DNA from: Trichoplax adhaerens
Lineage: Eukaryota > Placozoa > Uniplacotomia > Trichoplacea > Trichoplacidae
Direction: 5' to 3'
Assembly (NCBI RefSeq): GCF_000150275.1
Contig: NW_002060945.1
Coordinates: forward strand, 3,247,172 to 3,311,171
DNA: 64,000 nucleotides
Made by a program: the position numbers and the translations under genes. Under the pieces are notes generated by a model. That model saw only the letters and a program-made list of their open reading frames with translations, was not told the origin of the DNA and made no database searches. Below, in pieces: positions 40,311 through 52,555 of this stretch. How positions within the stretch are numbered: the stretch's first letter is position 1; each line of letters begins with the position of its first letter.

Positions 40311-41329
40311 AAGTTAAATACCGTAGGAGTTATTGCTACTCACTATCAATACATTCCGCTTTTCTTAACGGTAACAATCCAGAATATTTCAATTCAATTT
40401 AACTACTATGCCACACGGTAAAATAGTAGATTGAATAAATGAATTGTTATTTACATATTGGTGTTTTGAATCAATGATCGTTTCTGCATAGATGAATGTA
40501 ACGACAGTAAGCCTTTAGCCCAGCTGGATTGAATATCATGAACTTTGTGTATTCTGTAAACAAAAATATGACCAAGAAAACTGGAGAAATAAAGCAAATG
40601 GAGCAACCCCATTCTAGCTCCATTTAGACAGTTATTTGTCATCGTTGTAAATTATTTGTATGCAGATAAGGCGACAATCTTGATCACAATTAATTTTCAC
40701 CTTCTTTGAGAACAGCCGATACGCATATATGGCTAATTTGGGACATTAGCCGCACCCTATATTTATAATTATGTATATATATATATATATATACTCTATA
40801 ACGCATGCATACATATTAAAGTCCTTGAATAGCTTTCTACTAAGTTGGCCTCTTAAGAGGTAGTTATCGGCATATAAAGTCAATATTAGCCGTTCTCTTT
40901 AGACAAGAAATGATCTGGTGAGAAAGCGACTTCTTGACTTGACGCACTGTGTGACCGTATAAAGAATTAGAAATGATAGCCATGACTTATGATCCATCAA
41001 TTCTATTATTGGATATTCTACTTTAACTATAATCACTTTATTTATAGGATAGCTTGGCTTCAGAGGCATAGACACTAGAAATGCTTCAATTTAACTACAA
41101 AAATCATGACTGCAAATTTTTATAACTTCTTTTTTCCATTTCACGATTATAAGCCTTCCTACTGAAGGATAGATTTAGATAGGGTTGATTAAAATCTTTA
41201 GGGCATGACGGAAAAAGGCATCAGTCAATCTCCGAAGGTAAAGCTTGGATCTCTTTCAAGATTGATCGATGATCGTCATTTTAATGCGATTTCCATTTTC
41301 TCCGCCATTAAATGGAACGAGTTAACAAC

Positions 41330-42420
41330 TTTAGACTCATGTAGTTTCTAAACTATCACGTAAATACGTATACGGAATAAACTGGCAAACATAGACAGTG
41401 ATACTAATAAGGCTAAGACTGAAGCAGCACAAATATTGCAATTGCGAAACTAGTTTCAGCAGCAATAGTATCAAGAAAGGTTGGTTTGTAACTTCTTTTA
41501 AATATTTATGAAAACAATGATGGCCTTCCTTTCTGCGTTGTTCATCATTGTCAAACATGATGGTAGTGTCATTACGGCAATTTCTCGTCCAATTTTATTA
41601 CTCTTACAAGATTAGAACGAAAAAAGTTTAGACTATATAAGACGTGTTAAAATGGTACAAAATCGAAACAATAGTGTTCGTACCGAGAAATAGAAACTTT
41701 TGCTCGTAATTGCTTTGAATAGGTATGAAAACAACGATGGCATTCTTTTTCGCCTAGACTATCATTAATTAATTATCAACCGAACGGTACGGTAGTCAAT
41801 CAAGTACAACCATCCAATTTCATTGCTCTGATAAAATTATTACGAAAAAATTTAAACTATACTCGTATAAAGATGTTCAATAGAGAAAATTCCATCAGTG
41901 CACCCACTATAGTGTCAATAATATAACTATAAACTGCCCATTTCAATAAAAACACCTTTAATTAACTTAATTGTAATACTATGGAAAATACTAATTTCAA
42001 TAGTTGACTTAAGAAAATGAAGGATTCAAAAGTAAGGAGGATAAAATTAGCTATCGATATCAATGGGAATTCAAATAGTGTAGCGAAAAAATGTCGTTAA
42101 AGTAATCTTATAATCGTAAAATTTGAATACTATGGAAGATACCAACATCAACAACGGCTTGAAAGAAGCCGATGACTTAAAAGCAAGGAGAAGAGAGCGA
42201 ATGAATCTTTCATTTCATTAGCAATCGCAATAAATGTAGTAGGAAAATGTTATTGAAAGTAATCTGATAGCCGTAAATTTTGAAATACTATGGAAAATAC
42301 CAGCTTCAGTAACTACTTCAAGACAGACATAATTTAAAAGTATGGAAGAGAATGAACTCTCCATTTCAATAACAATTATAAGGAGTGTCGAAGAGAAATG
42401 CTATCGGAAGTAAATTAAAT
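41330..42420. repeat. Two adjoining diverged tandem repeats (about 220 bp and about 155 bp units)
   Basis: In 41330-41900, a TATGAAAACAATGATGGC block (41508, 41724) and a GAAAAAAGTTTAGACTATA block (about 41619, 41845) recur about 215-225 bases apart. In 41970-42420, a TACTATGGAAAATACCA block occurs three times (about 41979, 42130, 42288), each followed by TTAAAAGTA(A/T)GGA, then AATGTTATTGAAAGTAATCT-like sequence. Confidence 0.65.
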
Positions 42421-44479
42421 CGTATTAGAGCCCTAGAGTTGGAAATGCCTACAATATCAAACTCTACATCTACCTATGATTGGCCAACCAGTGATTATCA
42501 AGACAACAGTGTAACAAATCATCTTCAGCAATAATTTATGTGATGTTCGAAACAGGTCGATTAACGCTAAAAATTACAGTTCGCTTACCTTCAAGTTTGC
42601 TTGAATTTCTTCAATCTGTTGTCAGGAAAGACGAAGTTGTTCTGTTGAACGGAATCACAAAGATAATGGTAACAGAGTATCTAATATTTATAGGCATAAG
42701 AATATAGAATGATAACAAATGATCGTAATCCTAAGATTGAGTAATTTCTAGCAACGATTTGATCAATTTCAACATGGATGTTGTTGTCTATTGAAATAAA
42801 AGGGATACAATGGCAGCGATAAGAGAAGCGTTACTATTTGTAACTCTATCATCCTAGATCAAAATAAAAGAAATGAACAGAAATATTCATTTCTTCTTCT
42901 ATCTACGTCAATTTTAAAAATTTATCCTAATTGAAAATATTCAGCAACAGCAACAATGAGAGGAAGAAAACAACAAAAAAATACAAATACAATATCAAGA
43001 ATGTGAGAAAGGGTTACATAACCTTATTGTTATTCTACCTCGATAATTTACTTTCATTGAGTGGCTTTGGTATCAAAGACGACATTCTATTAGCTTATAA
43101 AGTCGAATGAATAGTAATTACATATGCATGAAGTTAATTTAAATTCAATTTCACTTTCAATATTTCATTTACTTGTAGATTAAAACAAATTTCAATCTCA
43201 GATGCAAATAATGACTTGGATCTGTCTTATGCTTGCATCAAGAATGAACTTCCCATATCGATTAAATTCATTTCCAAAGTAGCTACTATAATCCATGAAT
43301 AGAAACTGATCAAATTTTGCTACCTTGTTGTGAGTGATAGTATCAAGTCAGAAATTCAGCCTCAAAATTTGCAATCAAATAGAAAAAAGTTTTATGGGAA
43401 AATGGATAATAAATCAATATTCACTACCGTACTTTACTTAATTAATCTCATTGATTAAATACTCAATCAAAGATCAGGTTTTAACTTCTTAAAAAAATGA
43501 ATCAACTCAACGGAAATGGCATTATTAGCTGAGAGTATAATTTTATTACTTTGGGTTTCTTGACTTTATAACACTCTTAATATTAAGAGTAGATGGTCAG
43601 CTTTATCCTTCCATCCATTCACAGTACAATGAATTCATTTTTTATTCTTCTATTCTTTTTCCTATATCGAATCCATTCGTCAATAAATTGCAATCAGGCC
43701 GTGCTAGTATGCCGTATTATAGCTAAATTCGATTGGATTTCTTTACTTTATTGGCCGACTAAAGACATACCAATGACCCTTTATAAAGACTACTGTAGAT
43801 AAACTGATTCTACTTATAAGATCCATTTACCTACTAATACATTATTTCTTTATTGAATTAATTTTAGCATGTGGCTAAAAACAACTGCTATACCATAATA
43901 AGATGCGTTGGAAATAGATTACAACTGAATTATATCCATTCCTTGGATACATCAGGCTAGTTAAAAGTCGAGCTGTAAAATCTATATAGTTCATAGCACA
44001 GCTTAATTGATCGATTTACAATTGGCATCTGTCATAGCACCATTTCTGTATTAAAGAAAATTTGCTAATTACATTAGAATGAGCGTAGTGATTGCTTGAT
44101 ATTTCCTGCGCTGTGATTCTTATTGTAAATAGTAATAGTACAAACTGTTCTATGAATAGATCAATTTCACTACACGTTTAATATATTTAATTAAATGTCT
44201 TCAAGGTATAGAATTTTGCATCAGTTATATTGAATTATAACTTGATACTGTTGCTTATTACCAATGTAATAGTATAAAATTTAAAATGTCTGCTACAAGA
44301 AATTATGTCAATACTGAGCTATTTAAATAGATATTGATTGAGAAGAATTACAAACAAAAGTGCCATATTTACCAAATGACTTAATAAGATCAAAACAATG
44401 TTAATTTTTCAACTAGGCAGATCTTGTTATTAAGGATTTCATTCTGAAATTCTAGTACTCTACGCCATTGATAGTGACC

Positions 44480-45020
44480 CCTAAGTACTCGCTATAACCG
44501 TAAAATTAAAGTAAATGTGTGGGTAATAATCAAGATATGATCTTGTAAGTTGTGATGCTAGAATTTCTGATTGTTAAACTATAAAATTAATAAAAGCATG
44601 AGTAACAATCAGGATGTTGTCCTATAAGTTCTGCTATTAGGACTTCTACTCGTTAAAACTAAAGAATTATTAAAAGCATTCGTAATGAACATTACGTTAT
44701 CGTATGAGTTTTGATTCTAGGACTTCTACTTGTTAGAACTATAAATTTGGTAAAAAATTTGAGTAATGATCGAGACGCTGTTGTATAAGCTTCGATGCTA
44801 GGACTTTGTTAAAACTATAATTAAACAAAAGTTTGAGTAGTGATCAAGATGGTATCGTACAAGTTCTAATGTTAGAACTTGTTCCAACTATAAGATTTAC
44901 AAAAGTATGGTTGATAACGAAGATGTTCTTATACAGAAGCTCAAAATTCTACCGTACGGTAATTGTTAAAATTAAAAGATTAACAAAAATATGGGTAATG
45001 ATCAAGATATTATCGTGTAA
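44480..45020. repeat. Seven-copy diverged tandem repeat, unit about 78 bp
   Basis: A GTAATGATCAAGATGTTATC block followed by GTATAAGTTCTGATGCTAGG and TTGTTAAAACTATAAAATTA recurs at about 44523, 44602, 44683, 44763, 44838, 44911 and 44995. The copies are old and uneven, and open frames through them are chance. Confidence 0.8.
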
Positions 45021-48000
45021 GTCGCTACGATTCAAGATTGCCAAAGCGACTGACGAACTACCATTTGCAAAGCGATTCATTCGATTTATAAACAGTTTAT
45101 TAAGTACTATGAGTACAATTGCTTGCCGGCGTCATGATATATCCTGGCATAGTGGATAGACGGTATATTGGATTTACGGTAGAACGGTCTACCAATAAGG
45201 CATTTTCATGAATAAATTGTTTATTCTCGCATTACGGAAATATATACGGTGTGGTATATAGTTGCCTGCCACTGCTTTTTTACTTTCTTGACAACCAGCT
45301 ATACGTATTATCATAGAATATTTTTTTTATTTTCGCAGAAGGTATCATTTGCAATCCAAGTTATACACAATCTAATCATTCAATCGATGGTCGTTTAAAC
45401 ATTGTCAGTGACATCATTCCACTTGGCACCTAAATACAAGGAAATCGATCTACTGCTCTAACTGCAATTCACTATATGGACTGCATCAAAATTATTCGTA
45501 ATAAGTAAGACGTCATCTGCAACTGATATTGTCCTTAATTTTACCTATTTGATCAACTAGTATCGGACTATGTTACACTAATTTAGTATTAGTCTTATAA
45601 GAAATTAATATTTTCAACTTGAGAATTAAATTCTTGTTTATATAAACTTAAAATTATACTTTTGCTATTCCAGATAGAGAATGATAAAAACTCCACTGAT
45701 CATAACTGTCAAGAAAATAACTACTTTCTGAATTTATGTTGGCAACAGGATAATAAAAGGTCTAAATATTTTTTAAACTCTATGACTGTTCTAAAAACAA
45801 AATTGATCAATAAAAACATCATTAAGATATTTAACCAGTTTATACTATAACTAGTTCTAAATATAAACTAAGCTCAAAATTTCTGAAGGTATCCTTTATT
45901 TAGTAAATAAAGCCGACAATCGAAACAAAAACTGTGTGTTATAAATCAGTTATAACTAGTTTAATTAAATTTCTAACGTTAATACATGATAATACCAGCT
46001 ATGACATTATTAAGAGAATTGTTAACAGTGATTATGTCCTATAACAATTCAATATTTTATCCAATCTAAATTACAACAACAATAAATGTTTTATTTGAAA
46101 AATCTATGACGTGAACTATTCAACACTAGTAGAGCTAAATAAATTGCAACAACGATCCTTTCCCATATTGTTATTTGTAGATTAGCCAATATTTTGATTG
46201 AAAAGATGATCGACTGTTTTGTTTACTTACTTTACTTACACATATATTATAATCAAATTTACCTTAACGCTGTTACAATAAAATTTTATTACCAATAACA
46301 ACTATTTATGTTTCATAGCAGCGATTCCTATTAAAATTTAGCTGTCAATTGACTATCTACGTATCCTTCCTCTTTACGCTCACAGATCTAGGTGTGTAAT
46401 AACAGCTAGTAATATGAAGTATAAATTGCAATATCGAAATTTAAGATAATGGAGGCATTAGTTGAAATTAACGGATATAATACAGTCAATAGGGTTTTAG
46501 CCTGTGATAGCTAAAATACGGGTAGAAATATTTTTAATAGATACAATAAAGGGTTTCATAAATTACTTGTAAAAATTTACATTGCTTTAGATTGCTTTAG
46601 GGTAAATGGTATCATATGCTAGAAAATAAAAATAGCCTCAAGGTCCCAGCAAATTATTATTCTACAGCTTACAATGTAATCATCAATTGATTTATAAAAT
46701 TTATTGTACTTATACAAATGTTGTGAACAGATCTAATGATGTTGACCTCTAGGTAGTAAAGCTCATGGTATACCTGGTGTATCTATACAGGACGACTCAA
46801 TTATGCATTTTTCGATCTCTATTTAAGGAAAAAATTACATGAACTTACTTTAGTCGTCTTGCACGAACAATCAAGGTAATTTATATTCAAAGATAATTAC
46901 GCAGTGAACAACAATTGATCATTTATTTATAAACAAAAATGAAATTTTCAACTAATAATGCAGAATATCCTTACTGTTAATTGATTTAAATCAATGAAGA
47001 TATTTTTACGTACTCTACTGCATGCATTGCCTGATAACTTTTAAAAATTAACGGGGTAACTTTTACGAATGCATCACAGAAAATTTAAAATTCGGTCACG
47101 TTGACAATAAATTATTTACATTACAATAATAATAAATTTCTATCAATACATTACAGGAACTAACTCATACCTGTGAAAAAAGAAATGCCAAGCTTTCTTT
47201 ATTTAAAAATCAATCGAAGAGACGTAGCTGATAAAAATTCACAATGGAAATGGACGTTATTGAAACTTTAATTCATTAAGCTATTTATTTTAAGTGATAT
47301 TAAAGATTTTATGTATTCAAAGGTCATTGTGGTACTTATATTGCGAAAAGCTATGGGAAAGAGAAATAGAGATCTTTCCAAATATTATTAAATGATGACA
47401 CTTGAAAGATATGACAGTAAATGATTTTTTCAAAGCAACTTAATTGTATATAATTAATAAAAATATCTTACAACTATTCTATTTAGTCTAAATCTAATTC
47501 TCATAAAATAATTGTCTCAGGTAGATAGAATTAAGAATGCTTTTATTACATAGTTTAAAATAGTAGAGCAATAATTGATTAAAACCAGAATCTAATCTAA
47601 AGTAACGTGAACCTGAAAGAAGTGAAGCCTGATCTATTCCAAGTTCATCTCTGCAGCTCTTAAATCATTTTGTTAATCTACTTACAGCAACAAAGTTGCT
47701 TGCGATCAGACTTGAGTCTTCAGACAGAAGATTTTTGCTCAAATAGACCATTGATAGGTTTTACAATACGAATCAATCTGCTTAAATATTATTACTCTTC
47801 TATGTCACGTATGATTTATGAGACAGCTCTATTCTAGAGTAGGATTTAATTTACTAAAGGAATTTCTATTTCATGAAATCAATTTGTCGTACAAAATGCA
47901 CCTATGTGAGACCTCTTAATTCCTTTAGATAGCAGCTCCTGCATCGAATGATGATCCTGTATATTGTTCTGTAACTTTTTATATATGTTACTATATATGA

Positions 48001-50109
48001 GAATGATTTCCTGAGATTTAGTGTGTCTAGCATGGTTTGACCATTTCGAATTAAGGTACGATTATCTTATCTATTCAGTATCACTTGAAGATACTCCTAT
48101 ATCTTCCTTTGAATGGAGATTTACAACTAATGAAAATGTATCTTACTTTAGATGATATTTTATCATAGAGTATCAGTTGTTCAAATATTATTTTACGTTT
48201 TGACGATTTAAGCAGGAGAAGTTGATATGACTTATTCATCAAATCACGATTTATTTAATTTCACTGCGAAAGAAGTCTAATATCATTTAGTCAGTGACGT
48301 AAAAACTGCCCTTGTGCACGTCTAGTAGCTATATCTGATATCTTTTACATGCATGCAGGCACATATTATGATTCTATAAAGTAAAGAAATTCAGCAATTT
48401 ATCTATAAAGTTACTGAAGGAAAGCAATCAAGCGAAATATTTAACATAACTAATTTGCAGTAAACCTGGTATTGAGATTGTTGTCTTTAGCTATTATCAA
48501 GTAGAAATTAGCTAACGAAAGATTGCAAACTGAAAATAGATGGTAATTATGATTGCATGCTTGTTCGGAATAAAATAATCTCACGAGATTTTGATGGCTA
48601 CATAATAGAACAAATATACATATATCTTTTTACTTTATATCTATAAATACTAAGAATAATCATATTAAATTAATTATATAATCATACATCTAGACTAGTT
48701 TTACTACAATCTGCCATAATATTTACTTTAGACGTGCAACAATTCTGTATTTTTGTGATAAGATTTTATAAGGAATTTATTCTGCATAGTGTGTAATACA
48801 ACGAATCATTTTAATGTTTAATAACTTTTTTCAAAGCAGAATTAAAAAAATGCTGCCAAGTGTTAACGGAATATGACTGGGGAAAGACTATTAATAATAT
48901 CGCTACAATTGTGATCGATCAGCGTATTCATGAATGAAATTAGGTCATAAAAATTAATCAGATGATAAATAATTTTTAGGGGAACAGCATGTGATGACAG
49001 CATGTGATGAGCACGCGTCTTGGGTCATGACACAACTTTAAATATTAATGTAAAATCAATAATTAAATAATTATATTAATTGCTATAGTACAAATCTTTA
49101 CTAAAACTATTGAATATGTGTATTTTGACGCCGGCATGTTACGAGAAATTCTCACTTTTATTCCATTTGATTACAACATTATCAATTAATTTGTTAGAGT
49201 AGTTGTTGACTACATCATATCATTTAGGTCCTGTAGCAAGTGGCACTGTATTAATAATAAATAATTAACTATATCCAAATGGATAATTGATTGCAGTAGG
49301 AAGACGAAAATTTTTCAATGTAAAGTTGGGTGTTAACTTTGAAATCGATTCAATATTCTACCGATACGTGAACTGACTACTATATGCTCAAATATAGAAT
49401 TTTCTATATAGTCTAGAGCAGCTTAGTTAATATTAATGCCGTAAGACATAAATTTAATAGAGTAAAGGTAATGACCTTTTGTATATTCATAGGTAAATAG
49501 GCAATTTTGTCTAAGCTGGTACAAATTCGAACTACTCTAATACCACGTATTTTTTCGTTTAATATTTAGTATCCTATTAGTAATAAACCTAACTACATTT
49601 ATCAATGAGTTATCGGTATATTAGGTTTGACCAAATCTGTACAAATCTCTTATCCTGAAAACATTGGATTTAAAGATTTAAATTTTCAAAATGCTACAGT
49701 ATTGGCAACGTCAATTAATATTTGATAAGAGATCTAACCTGTATTGTAGCCTTAGGCACGATTGAATGAGACTAATTGGCGATTACTTTCTTTTTTGGAG
49801 GATCGCGTCTATCGTTATTAGACTTGTTATGCCAAAAGTAGAATAAATCACAGATGTTAGCCCCACGCAATATGATAACATCCAGGCTTCCATCATATAT
49901 GAATACTGGGCGAACAAATATCGTGTTAATTGTCAGGAAATACGATCAGCTGATATCTGACTAATTCAATTTCGTACTATTAGCTAATAACGTGCAATAC
50001 TTTTAACTGTTGACTGCGATGCCGTTGATCTTATAATTTCATAAAGTTAGCAAAATAGCACAATTACCACACTTAAAGCTTCAGTATAGGTGGTTATGAA
50101 AACTTCATG

Positions 50110-50440
50110 TCGGTTTCATTTACTACATAAGCTATTCATGACTAATAATTTTTAGATTCTTTTACAGAAGTAGAGTTCTTATACAAAATTTCTCGGTAGT
50201 AATCTGGATAGAGAATAATTTGTGTGTAAAAACTTTTTCTTAAATGAAGTGATTTAGTTATTGTAAGGATTTGGTTGTAAAAATTTTCTATCAGATTAGT
50301 TACTGCATAAGCTATTCGTTGCTGTAGTAATTATTAGATTCTTTTCTAAAAGCAGTGTTCTTATATTAATTTCCTTGTATCTGGATAGAGAATAATTTAT
50401 GTAAAAATTTTTTTGTTAATGAAGTGATTTGGTTAATGCA
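50110..50440. repeat. Two-copy repeat, unit about 185 bp
   Basis: A block starting with ATAAGCTATTC, then ATTAGATTCTTTT, CTGGATAGAGAATAATTT and AATGAAGTGATTT occurs at about 50128 and again at about 50310 with small changes. Confidence 0.7.
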
Positions 50441-52555
50441 AAGATTTACTGTGATTAGGCTATTTTACGTGAAGGTCAGCCAGCATTATGGTAAATAATT
50501 GTATTGCCATAATTAAAAGATGATGAAATTGAACCAATGTATATATGACATACATATATATACACTTTTGAATACCCAATAGAGGTAGAGATTTGTTTTT
50601 AATTTTTTAACCACTATGGTGAAGCCTAGTACAGAATGCAGTAAACCGTAGAGGTACACCTTTCAATAATTTCGACCCTATGACAAAGTGCAGAGAGGTC
50701 TTTAATACGATTCGAAAGTCTTGAGAATAACTGCTGCACAATCCTAGCACGTAGACAAAAGCAGTGGCCATGTATCTAGGGATGCTATTAAATTTAGATC
50801 TGAGATATCATTTCTTAGAAGTCAACATATGTGTTTACTGTACTGTACACTCGTTAGGAAGCCATTTTACCTTCATATTTGGTTAATCGTGTAACGTGAC
50901 TAATGTTGTAAACTAAGAATAGGCAATGTTTTATCAAGGAAACGTATCTATTACTATACAGCAATAAATTGAGGGTCGATCAGGCAGCGACTACTAGAAA
51001 AATTGAGTAACGACAGCCCGATAAGTTAAGAGAGAGTTTATTAGCTAAGCTAGATCACTGTATGATGAATTACTATAGAATAATTTATAGTTACTAATGC
51101 ATTATAATGTTGTGTGAAGATTTTTAATCAATATTTCTTTTAATGAAGAATTTCCATTAGTCTGCATCAGAAATGCGCATGGGTAGCTCTATGAATATAT
51201 ATTATATTGCAGTAGCGGATAGTGCTGATCGATATTTGAATACTTAAGATTTGCGTATCTGGCAATAGCGTAACTATTCGAGAGCTATAGACGATGATTA
51301 ATACTGAGAAAGTTCTTTCAATGTGCTGAAATTGCAAGCACTTTGCAACCTACAAAGCTTAAATCGAAGTCAATGACATACAGTCTGGTAAAATTTATTC
51401 TAGTTGTATTATTCGGTCATTTCTTGTATAACCTTACGTGTATATTCGATTATATTCTATCATTATGGTGTTAATTATACTAATATCCTTCCTGTAGAGG
51501 AATTGAATGAAACTTATCGTTTGATATTGACAGCTTCCGTAGTCTCTATAAATTGGGGCAATTGTTTAAAACCAATGATTGACTGGTGTTAGGACGGGTA
51601 AATTCAGTTAGACGCTCTTCAATTATGGTAGTAGCTACTAGCTATGTACTATGTAGTCGGCTCGTTATTAGCTTTATATTACAGCATTGGCTTGTCATTA
51701 TCAAAACTACTAGTATGTCCCTTGCTCAGTATAACTCGCGTACAAAATCCTTTGCATTTGCCTAGCCTAATCTACCTTTCTGAAAGAGATATTGCAAAAT
51801 AATACACGGCAGTTCGCTTTCCTTCACTTTTAACTGACACAAAGACAAAAGACTTCGAAATTTAATGTAACTTTTTCAAATCTTAGCAAATACATGGAAG
51901 ACCTTACAAAGAAATAAGGGCATCATTAAATCATCGATATGTAAGTATAGTAAAATGCCAACAAGGCGGTTAAATAAGTTCGATTGATATTATAGGGTAA
52001 ATCTGAAGCCCTTTCTAATGACTAGTTCTGACAAAGTAATCTAGTCCATGCTTGATTAAATTTGTCATGTCAATAAACCTTCACAAACATTAAGAAAACA
52101 AGACAGTAGCAACACATGCCGAATGATATTTTTAGCAAAATTAACCTATTTGCAGTTCATATCACACATGTCAATTCATATGAATTTAAAGGCAACAGTG
52201 TCTATCATTTTGTTATTATTGCACTACTGTAAGGGGATTAAAATCAACTAATACAAAAGGTCAAAAAGTGAAGGATAGAAAACCGGAAAATTTTACCAAG
52301 TTAAATATTTTATCAGGGAGTTGCTTGAACACCACTACCCTAAATGCATTTGTTGAAGTCAGTTATGAAATGCTATCGCTTGATTGCGAGTAATACAGGT
52401 ACTATTCAAAATAATTCATTTTTTACTGAATGCAACATCGGTTAGTTCCAGTATCTTTCACCTGACGTAACTATATACAACAAAATAGCAATAGTTAAAT
52501 ATTTGATAAGTTTAACTATCATGTCAATAATGGATATACAGTATTTTTCGACTGA

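Larger units (their letters stand above)
33478..52555. other. About 19 kb without a recognisable gene
   Basis: This stretch lies between the AMT start and the lamin 3' end. I found no exon chain in it. Long frames are few, short and unlike known proteins. Instead it holds several unrelated diverged tandem arrays (33990-34570, 35290-35640, 38670-40310, 41330-41900, 41970-42420, 44480-45020, 50110-50440; listed separately where clear), an AT dinucleotide run at 40772-40792 and a G-rich run at 38814-38828. From 45.9 to 52.5 kb it is plain AT-rich sequence. It may contain UTRs, enhancers or non-coding RNA that cannot be read from sequence alone. Confidence 0.6.

Noticed and set aside
40772-40792. 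TA dinucleotide run
   Set aside because: Simple microsatellite with no associated feature.
43593-43802. 69-codon plus-strand frame with a signal-peptide-like start (MNSFFILLFFFLYR)
   Set aside because: Hydrophobicity is expected from AT-rich DNA and the rest of the frame matches nothing.
51404-51592. 62-codon plus-strand frame (VEELNETYRLILTASVVS)
   Set aside because: Protein-like in part, but isolated, with no splice partner or family; kept only as a note.
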